64,000 nucleotides of DNA from Paraspadella gotoi. Lineage: Eukaryota > Chaetognatha. The DNA lies in assembly GCA_051294375.1 (NCBI GenBank), contig CM119268.1, forward strand, positions 12,965,770 through 13,029,769. The letters run 5' to 3'. Each line of letters starts with the position of its first letter. Within the stretch, counting starts at the first letter, position 1. Positions 51,671-64,000 of this stretch are shown here, piece by piece. A program made the position numbers and the translations under genes. The notes under the pieces were generated by a model, which made no database searches, was not told where the DNA came from, and saw nothing but the letters and a program-made list of their open reading frames with translations.

Positions 51671-52347
51671 GTGGTGGTATATTCATACCGCCTCACGTCC
51701 ACCATCGTTCAGCCAAATCCATTGGCTCAGAGGGGGAACACACCATCCCAGGCGTAGTGTTCCATCCACAGTCATGACGACACCAGTGACTGGAGGCGTC
51801 ACTGAGGGTCAGAAGCCCCCAAAGCCAACAGTGAGATGCCCCATCCCAATGGGCATAACAGGCAACCTGGCTGTTGCCATAAGTGGTGAGCCCTTCTATC
51901 GAACACTTAACCTTCTCAGGGTACGCTACGACAAAACGCCTATGCCGTCTGCGCCGGACTTCGGGTAGCTACGACAAACGCCTATGCCCTGGGGTATGCT
52001 ACGACAAACGCCTATGCCCCCACAACTCGCGCTCCTCTCTCCACTATGGTAACAGTCTTGTCAGACACCTCTCAGGCTTGAGGAACCTGAGTGATGTCTT
52101 GGCCCGGGATCCTGTGGCGGTATATTCATACCGCCTCATGTCCATCATCGTTCAGCCAAATCCATTGGCTCAGAGGGGGAACACACCATCCCAGGCGTAG
52201 TGTTCCATCCACAGTCCTAACGACTTCCCTCTGCGTTGGCAAAGCGAGACCGTCCTCGGGTAACCGCGCCAGTGACTGGAGGCGTCACTGAGGGTCGGAA
52301 GCCCCAAAGCCAACAATGGGCATCACAGGCAACCCGGCTGTTCCCAT
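51671..52347 (+). mobile_element. Two SINE C copies with a tandem-repeat linker
   Basis: Copies at 51671-51882 and 52117-52347, both starting with the CGGTATATTCATACCGCC hairpin. Between them is a linker with three repeats of CTACGACAAACGCCTATGCC. The whole is flanked by AATAGT (51665-51670 and 52348-52353), suggesting insertion as one unit. Confidence 0.7.
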
Positions 52348-52761
52348 AATAGTCCTATTAAATTTATTTTATGTTGTCATTTTATTTTATTAGAGGGCTT
52401 TACAAAGAAGGAAGCTTTTTGTAAGACAAAAGGACATTCAAAATAAACTATCTGTACCCACTAGATTTCTAAATCTTCACTTGCACCTGCTCTTCAACAA
52501 AATAGTACATTTTTTAAAAATTTTTATTATTTTAAATTTAAAAAAAATTTTTTGATATTTTTTAAAATTTTATTATTCTATTTCTTATTATATGTATTGA
52601 TCAAAGTATTTTAATCATATATAATATATCAAAACAAAAATAATACTTTGATCTATAAAATATTTTTTCAAGTAGAAAAATGTTATTAATGCCGCAGTAA
52701 CACTAACAGTTCAGTTTAAGTCCTTGAAAGTGATATAAATGTATAGGCGCAGCCACTGGTT

Positions 52762-54499
52762 GTCTAGTCAAAGGCTAACATTTTTTTTGGTTTTATACTT
52801 GTGCGAATAAGAACGATTGTGATTTTGGAATATGCATGTGTTAACAGTGAGCCTATCTTATACAAAAAAAAAAGGCGGGAGTTTGATTACATTTTATTAT
52901 TAATCGTAAGTGGCAGTAATGAAAAAATTGATAACACTTTGTTAATCACATGAAAGAATGAATTGTTAAATGTTTTTTCTGAGAAAAGATTTTTACGATT
53001 GATAATCGAAATTTTAATTATGATGATAGTGACACAACTATTGTAATAAACGTTTACGTTATAACCAAAAACTCCGCACTATTATTATTGATCTGATTAC
53101 AATTACAAGATCCCATTAATATGTCGTAAATTATAGTTTCGAGGAACTGTTGTCTATATAATACAGATTGTTGATAATAAAGCGTTTTATTCTTACCGAT
53201 TAAAATAATAGTTGTTAGCTTTTGTTTTAAACCTGATCTGTGTCTTGAACGTTGGTGCAAGTTATTACTAATATTACTATGTTCGTACCGAATTTTGGTT
53301 TAATATGATTATTATAAAAGTTAACTCTTTCAGTTGAAAAAATTTGAATTAAGTTTTTAGATAGTCATTTTAATTAGCTTTGTTGTGACCTCGGTAAAAA
53401 TGAACAAATGGGAATAAAATAAAAACTCTGTTGACAATGAAAGGTCAAAAAGTGTACGGTAGAACTATATAAGTTGATTATTTAGTGTTTCTTTTCGTAT
53501 AAAGTCACAATCTACAGTAGTGAAAATCACATTTATTTTCTGTTAAGTAACAGCGTGGCCATTGCGGAATTTTTTTTAGGTTTGTCCAATATCAGTTCGG
53601 TTTTATGTACATGTATTAAAAAAGATATTGCTAACAAAAGTAGGAAAGTGCCTTTTGTCTATAGGTTACTACATCAAAATCGGTAACAACGAGATTTCAC
53701 GACTTCCATCAAAAAGTCTCCCCAAATAATTTTGCTGTGTTAATGTTAAAGTTTACGGTTTTCTTGGGAGACAGTAGACAGTAGCACCCAACGCTCCTCA
53801 AAAAGAAAAATTTTAATGAGGAAATTAATGAAGTCGCATATACGCAATAAAAGATTCTGTAATTTGGCTGAAATTGTTTCGTTCCAGCGCTGTACGCAAT
53901 GACACAAAGAATCACAGCAGAAAACAAAAGGAGAAAAAAAACAACTCAAAACCATTTTCTAGTCCGAAATCACTCTGTTAATATTTAAAATTGTCAGTGG
54001 CAAAAGTCTGATTGGTTAAAAGTAGGCAAAGCTTATGGAAGACGAATAAAATATTTATCGACTACAAACTCAGATTTAAAAAATCCTTACAACAAAAGTT
54101 TAAAACGTTCTCCCTTGTCCTTTTTTTCGTCTTCCCTCCCTCCGAAGTGGGATGAAACAAGGAAGCCATCTGAAATTTTCCGGCAATCACGGAGGGAATG
54201 ACGGACCCAATACGTGCCTACGTTGGTAATGCCGCGTGACGAGCGAATTCATGAAAACTCTCGTTTTCAAGACGATCGACAGAAACTGGCGCGATTGTTA
54301 AAAATATTACGAAAAAATGCAATTTAGAATTTAATATATATGCTTTTTTGTGGTATTTATCTGAGCGACGGTTTTGGGAAAGACGGATTGGTCGATTGGT
54401 TTCGGGAGGCTAAGAAACTGCACAACTCGCTTCGATCGAATTTTTCTTATTTCTTTAATTTATCCACTCGTCCCCTTCGCCTCCTCCCCCCTCTTGATT
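52762..54499. other. AT-rich intergenic, no gene seen
   Basis: Between the transposon block and the 3' end of the SLC24 gene. Short open frames here are AT-driven. The last 200 bp will hold the SLC24 3' UTR, which is read on the minus strand. Confidence 0.55.
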
Positions 54500-57400
54500 C
54501 TAATCGGTACACATGGGGGCGTTGACGTATCCAAAAACGTTCATTTCTATGAGCGTCGACAACGCGACGAAAATCATGTAGACGACCATAAAGGAAGTTC
54601 CTAACTTCCAGTCGAGTACCCAGTGATTAAGATGAACGGTAACAAGCTGAAATGTATGAGGGGGTTTAAAAGTTAAAACATCATAATGTGGTCAACGCAT
54701 ATCTCACCTCACCACTTATTCTGTTCAAAAACTCAAGTCTCATCGGTTGCCGCAACTGACAAGAGATACCAAAATCGACTTACGGTGAAAACAACGGTGA
54801 AAAAGAGGAGGGAGACGGAAAATATGATTCCATTGCTGTTGATATATGCGATGGAACCGGGGTGAACAATGGCGGTGGTGAGAAACCACGGTAAAGCTAG
54901 TCCGATGAGAATGTCGAACACATTAGAACCGATCGAGTTCGAAACCGCCATGTCGCCCTGTCCTGAGAGTCGTGGAAAGTAAGTTTTAGCCTTTTCCTTC
55001 TCTTCGCGTAATATTCTTCGCGTTTCGCTACTTACCTTGTCTGGCGACGATGAGCGAAGCCATCGCGTCGGGGATCGAAGTTCCGGCCGCAAGAAAAGTG
55101 ATGCCCATCACGCTGTCGGGAATCCCCATCGTGTAACCGATAAGACAAACCTTCAAAAGGAATGAATATCGTAATGTCAGTGCTTTTTAGTCGACAAGAA
55201 TCCAGACTGACGATAAGTCGAAGGTCGGATAAAATTTATTTTAGGGCTACGATCATTGAGAAAATTCAGAACTCACCATCCAGACCATGATGTAGGAGAA
55301 AACGGCTATCCAAACAATGGCCATAAAGAAACCCAGCATGTACCATCGCTCCCACCTATAATTATAATAGTAACCATTATTTTAACGACTGACCTTTAAA
55401 AAGTGTGAAATTGTGGATTTATGTCTTTACCTTTTCTTTCTACAGTCGGGGACTGTGTAATACAATAATACGTTTATTGGGAAGCTGACGATCCACCTCA
55501 ACACGCCCAATATCCCAGACTCTGAAGTATGTAACAGGTTTTATTTACTGTAGTAAGTTAAAGGATCTAAAATTTTTTTTTGTTAACCACCTTTAAAACT
55601 AGGCACTTTCAACCATTCGTGATAGACGACTTCTTCTTGATCGACAGGAAGTCCAAGAGGTGCTTGCCTTTATGATGAAATGTGGAGAAATATATTATTG
55701 ATGGCAATAATTGAAACAATTTATTCATAAAACCTTCGCGGACTCTCAGTAAAACTAACCATGAGTTATTGCGTACAGCTTTGGTGTACGAATTTGCGTC
55801 ACTTTCCCTGCTGAGCTGACGGAAACTCGAGTAGCGCTTGCGTCGCCACGACGTGGAACGGCTCATTTCGTAGCGCAGGAGTTGATTCTGGATTCCCGGT
55901 TGACATTTGAAAATGAATACGTAGCCAAAAACTTTTTCCCAACTTTTGACCCTTATAATATCAAATTTGCGGGAAAAAATAATATATAATGTCCAAAGTC
56001 AGGGGCAAGATAGCTTGTTTATTAAATGAATATATATATTTTTATATTGGTTGTACCAATTTCATATAAAATAATATAAAATAATATATATTCGGTAATA
56101 TTTTTTTTCTCTTTACCTCTGCAATGATGACCCTGGCGGCCATCCTGAATCTCGTGCGTCCTCGGAACTGGCGACCCATCATCACCCGCAGCGCCATATC
56201 CGGCCACGAAACTCTATAAGTAGAAAACTCAATCGGTGATGAAATCCAAATCCTACGTATAGTTTGTTTATAAGTGGCGCGCTTACTTTCTGTTCGAGCG
56301 TCGAATGATTTCGTCAGTAGCGAACTGTTCGACGGCGGCTCCGTTGCCCATTTGTTTCATCGGAATCGACGACGGAGCGACCTCTTCGTCTTCCTTCATC
56401 ACCTCTGTTCACGGTTAGGCGAAAAGTTGGTGGGGGGGGGGAAGAAATGTTGGAAAAGGTGTTAAAAAAAGGCTGTGTGCTCTTTCGGCCGGTATTTTAT
56501 TTTGTGGTGTTTGCTACAGAAGCTAGAATGCAAGAGTACGAAACTGACAGTTTATGTCAGTTACAGAATTACTGTCATAGAACATTTTAGGAATCTAATC
56601 AATTTGATCATTATTTTTTTCAGAACTAATAAGCCTTTTAGCGAAACAACAGCATACGAACTTCCCTTATGATTCATGAACAAAGAAACTTCAGACATTT
56701 TTAACTGTCAGCTTTAAAAGTGCATAAAAAAAAGACAGGCCCCATTCGGCGTGCTGGGTTTGAAATAATACTAGTCGAAATACAAACGTTGAGAACATTA
56801 CTCGTTGAGAGCTCGACATGACAAAACGGGATATATTAGTGGGTAGGATCTAAGGTCGACTGGTTAGCGGTGTATCCGGCGTCCAAAGCGGAAATAGCGT
56901 GTGAAAAAAAAACAAAGCGCGGCTTTTTTTTCTCTTGCACCAGTCGTTTTACCTTTTAAATGACAAAAATAAAAGAATAAGCTATGGAAAAAATATTTCT
57001 AGATTCTATTGTGAACAATGCGCGGAGCAAGAGTTGGTTCATCGCCGCTTATCGTATCGGCGTATATGCAATAAAAGTAGCGCATTCGTGAAAACAATCG
57101 TCGCATGCTTTCAGTGATGGGAGCGGAAAACGTAAAGGTGGCGGAAGGGGGGGTTACAACTTTTACGTTAACGACGGAACCCCAAGACAGGTCGATCGGT
57201 CGTAACGCGATCTTTCGAACCCCGGGAAAATAAAAAGAAGGAACACAACCCAAAAAAAGCATAACGCTTAAGATGGGGAGGAAAAGGGGCAGGGGAAAGG
57301 AGTATTGTCGGCTGGCATCGCTCGTTTTTCTGACTAAAGTTGGGTTGTCTTTGGTCACGGGGTTTATTGGATTTCTTTGGCTGCCGTTAGGGGGATTCAT

Positions 57401-60400
57401 CAGAATGGTTTAGGCTTTTCGGTGTATTGGTAGGAATAAGTTGGTTGTTTGCTCAGGGGCCGACACAAAAGCTGTACACATTGGTGGCCATCGAGTGCAA
57501 AACGATGGAAACTGTGATTTAAAAACGGAGTGCACATTCTAAATTGCGAATTCGACGGGTCGTGACAGTTTTTAGCCAGACGATCTGCAGTCTAAGAAAT
57601 TGGAAACGAAAACTAAACGAAATTAATCTGGTAGTGCTCTCTAATAACAAACCAAAAGTAACAAGTTTGCTTGAAAGGTCGAATCGTGAACAAATTCTCC
57701 CTTCTACTTTCTAATTTGTTTGATGCAATAATTGAAACAAAATCGTTTGGAATCGACCTTCCAATGATTACGGTGTAGGTGGAATTAAAATGTCCGACGG
57801 GGACGAACGACGCGTTGTTGCTGTTATTTATTAGTTTGTTTGTTTTTATTTTTATATCTAATCTTGGAGACATAATTCACGCCGCTTCACCGTCGGACAA
57901 ACATTTCGCAGAAACCAGCGATGGAAAGCTTTCTCGCGTAAAACTAAGGATACCTTTATGTTCATTATCACGATGGTTGTTATTGAGAGCGATTCTATAG
58001 CTTAAGGACGTGGAGGTAGATCGAGCAACTGTGGGATTGCTAGCGTGTGGGCTCATGGGAGAGTTCAGTGGGTGTGCGGGTGGACTGGCCAGACCGTTGG
58101 GTGGCGGGGGGGAAACGAGGGACCGGGTCCTGCTTTTCGTCGTCGTCTGGGTAAATTCAGATCTTTGTCGAACCGAAAAATCGGCGACGCGATCCAGCGA
58201 CGCCTCGACGGCGGCGGGGGCGGAGTCGCGGGCGCGCCGCCGACTCACCACTTCGCCTCCGCCTCGACGCGGCGACACTGACACGGGGACTATGGAAGGG
58301 CCCGCCGGGTACGAGTAGCGCTGAAGACCACCTCCAACGCTTCCGTGGATGGCGTGGACGGGGCCGAGGGATTGTGGACTAGATGAGGGGGGGAAGAACT
58401 GACCGTGGGTCGAAGGGTTAGGGTGGGCGTGGTGGGGGCTCCCGGAAGCCGGAAAAAACTGGGCGGGCGAGACGGGGGTGATGTTCTGCTGATGATGAGG
58501 GCTGGGAACGGGGTAGGGCTGGCCAGTGGCAGCTGAGGTCAATATGGGAGGGAGAGGGTGGTGGTGCGGACTGGGTGGAATCACCGGGACTCCGCCCGGT
58601 GATGATAACGACGATGAATGATACTCTTCATTGTGGAAAGAAAAAAGGAGGAAGAGGAAAAAAGTTATGTTCTTGATACGCCTTGTTTTCCTTACGGAAA
58701 TAGCAAAATTTCAAAAATGATTGGGGGGAAAAATATTTTTTTTAAACAAACGCACCTAGTATTAGCGTTTCACTTGAATATTTTCCATCACCAATGAAAT
58801 TAAGTATAGTGAGGGAGATAAATTTACATTCTGTTAATGATTCATAAATTCATAAATTACATTTCGACTCACAATAGGAAATAGTAAATGATGCGTCAGA
58901 TTACATACTTGAACAACATTGAGATAACATGTTCACAATATGTCTTTTTAAGGATTAACATGAGCTGAAAAGGGTTTTTTGCCTTACATAATTTTAGTCA
59001 TACCGAGTAGTTATTTCTCGTATCGTTTTCAAGTATGACTGTAATAAATTGTAATTGAAGCGCAGTTTGTTTACCACGAGCGTATATAACAAAATTAGTT
59101 TAATTAATACGTTAAAGGTCTACAAGAATACGAGCGAAACCAATCGCCAAAATTTCAGTTCTGCGCGGTATTTTCTATTCATTTCTCTTCAGCCTTCAAC
59201 TAATCTAATCGGCATGACTATTAATTTTACTCTTTTTCCTTTCCCTCACATATTCTTTTCTCGTCCCTCACCGTAATTTCCGTAGTACTTTCTCTCGTTT
59301 TGCGGCGGTAGAATCCCGGCCGCCGATGAAGCGGCGGCGGCCGGCGCGTCTGTAACGTCGCCTGACTTGTTCGTCCGTTTCGAGACAAAATCGTAGATTT
59401 GCGAGTTAAATCTGCAAATTTATGGTTATTTTTGACAATTTCTTTTACGGAGGTATGGTACTTGAAATATGTATTAGTAATGCCTCGGAACGAGTCACTT
59501 CAACACTTACTTCATGATGAGAATGTAAAATACATAGAGAGAGAGCATGATACACGACTCCCACCACGTCACTTCCGAGTCGTAAATGCACTGAAAAGAA
59601 AAACACGAAAAGAAAGAAATAGTGGGCTTTCTAAAATAATGTTGATTATTGAAAACGATATCAAATTATACAAAATGAATTCCTAACTTACTGCCATGAG
59701 AAGCGCGACCGATAACGCATAAAACGTGCTATCCCGAAACAGCGGCCACCACGAAAGTTGCACCGCCTGTGAGGGATCCAACATATATATATTTTTTTAA
59801 TTACCTACAGCATTTTTAATTATCTTTATTTCAGAATTCCTTTACCCTAGAGACTTAAATTGGGTCTCATTTTGTATCAATGTGGTATAGATTTAATATT
59901 AGTTTGCTTAGGTACGTTGTTAAACTAATAAAGAGATTGTTTCAACGTCTTACAACAGAAGAAATGTAATATACGCGTATATTATTAATATATATATAAT
60001 ATTATATATATATAAAATTCTATGAAGTTTTTAAATTAAAAAAATATATAAAATCAACTGACGTTTGTTTAAAAAATAATCCCTTTATTAATATTATTAA
60101 TAAATTTTTTAAACAAACGTCAGTTGATTTTATATATTTTTTTAATTTAAAAACTTCAGAATTTTAAAAGGCAATACAATGGGCAATACAAAATATTATA
60201 TTTTTTATGCCTTAAAACTTGTTACAGGTTTTGTTTTAACTACATTTTCAATTATCTCGATTAACATTTTTTGGCTGTCATGAGTATTCTAAAATTCAAA
60301 ATAACAAAAATTTGATTTTATTTTAAAAAGGAAAAAAAATGCCATATTTGTTTTTTCTTAAGTACTTTTTGAAAGTCATTAAATAAAGAAGACTCATTCC

Positions 60401-62643
60401 AAATGAGTTATGAAAATATGCAAATTACTTGTTTCACTTTTTTCTATTTTTATATTTTATGAAGGATTTAGTATTTAATCTATATTATTTAAACAAATAT
60501 ATATTTCTTTCTTTCTATATAATTTTTTACTTATCATTATATATAATAACTCAATTTGGGAAGGGGAAGTCAGTGTTGTCTTCTGGAAATAGAGGGAGCA
60601 TCTATACAACACAAGGTTAGATTACAATCTATATTATACATCATAAGAAATGCCAAACTGAGATTTTCAAAACCGACTATCATTAATGCTTAAACTCTAC
60701 GGTTTCATAGATAAGCTCTCCCTAAATGTTACAATCGAAAAAAATCATGCTGTATGTAAACTATACGTCCACACTGCATTAATCGTCATGAAAAAAAATT
60801 TTCTTTTTACACTTTTCGATTCTCCATCATAATCATTGCATTCGTAAATTATGAATAACCTGTCCGGCGCAAAGGCCGCAAATGCCGACGACGAAGAGGA
60901 TGTTGAAGACGGCGGAACCGACGATGGTTCCGGTCCCGACGTCTCCCTTGGCGACGAAAACCCCTATGGAGTTCAATTGTTTTAGAAATCCTCCAGTCTC
61001 ACTTTATTTACAATATCGTGACAAATTGTGAGATAACTAACCTATGATGGAGGTAAAAAGCTCCGGCGCCGACGATCCCGCCGCCATGAAGGTGGCGCCG
61101 GCGACGTCTTCGCCAAGATTTAGGCGCTGAAGTCGACGAAGGGAAATGAATTTTTATTTTAGCCTCCGGAAGGAAAAGAGTGTATTGTGTATTTTGTAAG
61201 CGGTCAGTCATGATTTATGTTTATCATTAATAATTTATTATCGTGTTCATTTTTACGTGCAAAACGTAAAGCCCCGGTTTACTGTCCTACAATTTTTTTG
61301 TTTTTTTTTCTACTTCCTCCTCTTTCCTTTCCTACAACGCGTCCTTGTCGGAAACAATCGGTGAAACATGACAACATTCACCCACCATTTCCCTCCCCCC
61401 ACCACAACTCCGTCCACCGCGATGACTAACCTCACAAATCTTTTCGAGCGAAGGTACGAAATAATCGTCGCAGATGATGGCCAAACCCAGGAACATGAAG
61501 CAGACGCAGGTGATGTGGAGTGCGATGGCGCCCTCCGCTCGCTGCTTGATGGTAAATAAGTCCTGTGGAAATTCGTGGTAGGCTGGCCATTGGGGGGGTA
61601 AAGGAGAGCGAGATAATGGGGAAGTAGGGTAATCGATGTGTTGGAATGAAAAAAAATATGAGAGGAAGAGGACAAAATAAATAAAGAGAGGAAGAAAAAA
61701 AGTAGGAAAATTGGGGGGGGGAATGGATAAGAAAAAAAAATATGTTCACAAAAAGACAAATAACATCAGACTGGAAAATGGGGCGTAAAAGAATATCATA
61801 AGTGCGAAAATCTGATTTCTTTAAGGAGATCACGATGATTTAATTACTCATTGCCTCGTAGTAAAAAAAATTGTACTTAAAGTTAAACTCGAAATTTTCA
61901 CAAAACAAATCCTCTCCCAATTCCGTGATCTTTTTTTTTTACCTGGCGGCGAACAATTTCGCTTGGCGTGGCTCGATTTTTCATCGCCCTTTGACTCATC
62001 CTCTTCGTCCGGGGGAAAATCATCATCATCTTCCGATTCCTGACCGTAGTATTGGAAGTCGACTCCGTAGTCCTTATAGGAAATTTAGGGAGAGTTTTCG
62101 TTGGGTATTCGGCGGGGAACGTTGATGACGCCGATTTATTTATTTTTTGACTTTCGCCTCGTGATACTTTTCTAAATCTACTTATCTATAACCTTTGGCT
62201 TTAAGTTTATAAAGAAAAAGGAAAAAGCGGGAAAGGGGCCGGGGGAGTTTACAAAAGGTCGACGGAAAAAAATAAACTAAAGAAAAGTTCGTTCATGAAA
62301 TTTTTTTTAAAACGTAAAACCCTTGGGAGAAATTCATCTCTTGAGATCTGTAATTGTTTATTGTCCGTTGAGGGTAATTCGAATAATAAAAAGACTGACG
62401 AATTTTTATTTGAGACTCTCCCGAGTCCAGAGGTAAGAAAGATTGGAGATTGAAATTATGGCAAAATTATGACATTAATAATAGTATTGATAATAAACAA
62501 ACTATTTCTTACGGGGTCGTATCGCTTGAATCTCCTAGCGCGGTCTTCCCCTGACGTCCGACGTAGATAGCTCTTGCTTCTAACGTTGAGAAGTTGCCGA
62601 GAATTGGCGGCTATGAGAGACGATGCCAACGACGATGTCAGAT
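54500..62643 (-). CDS. SLC24A3/A4: K+-dependent Na+/Ca2+ exchanger, NCKX3/4 type (first exon not found)
   Basis: Plasma-membrane exchanger that extrudes Ca2+ with K+ in return for Na+. Eighteen exons join in frame to 887 aa: 62643-62513, 62072-61943, 61582-61431, 61126-61042, 60963-60860, 59766-59692, 59590-59511, 59411-59272, 58625-57891, 56404-56287, 56213-56117, 55887-55760, 55667-55591, 55521-55431, 55355-55277, 55150-55036, 54962-54784, 54646-54500. Family marks: [29 protein letters not shown], the alpha-1 repeat [53 protein letters not shown], the alpha-2 repeat [37 protein letters not shown], and the end VNAPMCTD. Both alpha repeats keep the acidic residues that bind ions. The cytosolic loop contains a 245-aa Pro/His/Ser-rich block coded by one 735-bp exon. 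The first exon must end with one base of a split codon; candidates in 62644-64000 are unconvincing. Confidence 0.94.
60018..60162. repeat. Perfect-arm hairpin in an SLC24 intron
   Basis: 60-bp arms (60018-60077 and 60103-60162) around a 25-bp AT loop; ends ATTCTATGAAG and CTTCAGAATT. A likely small MITE. No ribozyme core. Confidence 0.75.
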
Positions 62644-64000
62644 CTGAAAAATAGAGGTTATATGGATGAATGAAAATCGTGAAAAATTTGGCTGGTTTTT
62701 AGATTTACCTCCGAAAAAATTCAAATACATGTAAACAAATATGCCAACTTTTATTTCCCAAGTTTTTAAATTCATCCTTTAGTTTTTCGGTTTTACTTAT
62801 TGCTAATTAATATTAACAGGATCCAGAAAATATTCAAATACAGTTAAAAATTATAAGCTACGACAGGAGTTACAGTCATGAATCAACTCTCCCGTGGTTT
62901 TGTCTTTGTTGTCTCTTTGTTCGCCTCATTTTCGATTTTTTTTTTAATTAGCCTCGTATCAGTCAGATCCCCTGCTTCCCTTAAGGCTTAAGGTTCAAAG
63001 CTTTTGGGTAAAAATCCCGGAAACACTTTCCTCGCCCGTGAACGAGATGTTTTCGAAGGATAAAGGGAGTAGAGGGGGGAGGGTGGGGGCGTTGTGGGGG
63101 ATTAGGGAAGGAAGGGATTGAAAGATCGGCGGGGAATGAAGAGAAAAGAAGCAAAGTTGTGAAAAAGCGAAGAGGAACTTGCATCATTCGTGTTCCTGTT
63201 GTAAAAATGTTGGACCGGGAATCGTGGAAATACTGCTTTATTGTTATGTTGTGATTCCATCTTTGTCTGATTTCGATTCGTGGAAAAAGAAAGTGGAGGG
63301 GCCCGCCATTTTTCTCCATGCCTGTGTGGTCACTGGTTATGACTTAGGTCCTTTAAAAATTAACGGGAAATGAGAGGAAGTAACAAAAATTTAAAGGACA
63401 GAAAAAATAATAAATAATAAATAAATAATAATAATAATAATAAATTGTAAATAATAGAGCAAACAGCGGAGTAAAATTCCTTTTTTAACGATCGACCGAA
63501 AAAAATATTATAATTATTATAATATACAAAATAGGGAAGCCAAGCTCTCTGGGAGTTCATAAACTCGACTGAGAAAGTCTTGATTAAAAGCTTGCAGGGT
63601 CTTGCGATGTTATTATCTTAACCAATCAAAGCCTGTCAAAGATAGCTGTAAGATAGCTTGTTCATTGAATGAATAAATAATTTTATATTGGTTGTACAAA
63701 TTTCATACTTATACATTTTGAAACGTATGAACTATGATGAAAAGTAAAAATAGTGGATGTGTGTTACAGATTGCTTGTTTCCCCTTCTCGCCGCCCGAGC
63801 TCTGCACGATCTTTGTTGGCAGGGGTGCGGCTCCTATCCGATTCCATTTTCTTTTAAATCGCGGTTGGCAAGGTACGAAGAGTCTTCGTACTACGAAGAC
63901 TGTTAAGTTAAAACGCGAAAGAAATGGGTACTTGCGAACCGAAGGTAATTTTCTCACTGGAGATTTCATCGGATATCTAAAACCGGACGCGACTATAAAA
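62644..64000. other. Upstream region of the SLC24 gene
   Basis: No convincing exon. The minus-strand frame at 63969-63709 (MKSPVRKLPSVRKYPF...) and a short one starting at 63853 (MESDRSRTPANKDR) are open but resemble nothing in the family. Contains a TAA/TAAT-rich microsatellite (63405-63460) and a G-rich tract (63060-63125). Confidence 0.5.

Larger units (their letters stand above)
46230..52761 (-). mobile_element. Dispersed element, copy 2, broken by nested insertions
   Basis: Minus-strand relative of 9645-10990, recovered as four pieces: 46230-46277, 51172-51406, 51635-51670 and 52348-52761. The pieces are contiguous in the order of copy 1, so everything between them is later insertion: a fold-back element (46278-51171), a ribozyme hairpin element (51407-51621) and a SINE C compound (51671-52347). 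Ends at GGCG CAGCCACTGGTT. Confidence 0.75.

Noticed and set aside
51883-52116. Gene fragment between the two SINE C copies
   Set aside because: Open only because of the short CTACGACAAACGCCTATGCC repeats; no protein similarity recognised.
53709-53955. Minus-strand frames of about 70 codons
   Set aside because: Cys/Phe/Ser-rich, AT-driven, no splice or family support.

Overview
The window is nuclear DNA of an invertebrate animal. All protein genes are split by GT-AG introns (many of 50-120 bp), coding exons are GC-richer than the very AT-rich introns and spacers, and the gene set is metazoan: IP3 receptor, Jagunal, RNF8, PITHD1, WDR7/rabconnectin-3 beta, an alpha-1,3-fucosyltransferase, Pol I subunit RPA12, importin alpha, PEX14, DCAF6 and a K+-dependent Na+/Ca2+ exchanger. 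I cannot assign a phylum from the sequence alone. Gene models were built by hand: joining exons at the stated sites keeps the frame through the full length of WDR7 (27 exons), DCAF6 (10), importin alpha (8), the exchanger (18) and the lectin-like gene (8).

Layout: 1-5280 (+) 3' part of an IP3 receptor; 6373-7291 (+) JAGN1; 7516-11962 (+) RNF8-like FHA/RING protein; 12213-13383 (+) PITHD1; 14498-28178 (+) WDR7, with a complete fucosyltransferase gene (17802-19802) nested in intron 9 on the same strand; 28635-30515 (+) POLR1H; 30692-31714 (-) an unrecognised single-pass membrane protein; 32876-35443 (-) a protein of three tandem ricin-B-like beta-trefoil modules; 36354-38492 (+) importin alpha-3/4 type; 40212-41501 (+) PEX14; 41832-45927 (+) DCAF6; 46230-52761 a pile of nested mobile elements; 54500-62643 (-) SLC24 exchanger, whose first exon lies upstream in 62644-64000 or beyond. 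Neighbouring genes do not form one pathway; they are housekeeping genes packed 200-1000 bp apart where no transposons intervene.

The accessory content is rich: at least three SINE families (two with tRNA-like promoters), TA-flanked palindromic (Tc1/mariner-type) elements, a TIR element family with tandem-repeat interiors, and a gag-like CCHC retroelement. Most striking are small inverted-repeat elements that carry hammerhead-ribozyme cores (35024-35149 and 51534-51568), one with a 13-bp target-site duplication, as expected of Penelope-like or retrozyme-type retroelements. The 46-53 kb block can be unpeeled layer by layer, because an uninterrupted relative of its base element sits in the RNF8 intron (9645-10990).
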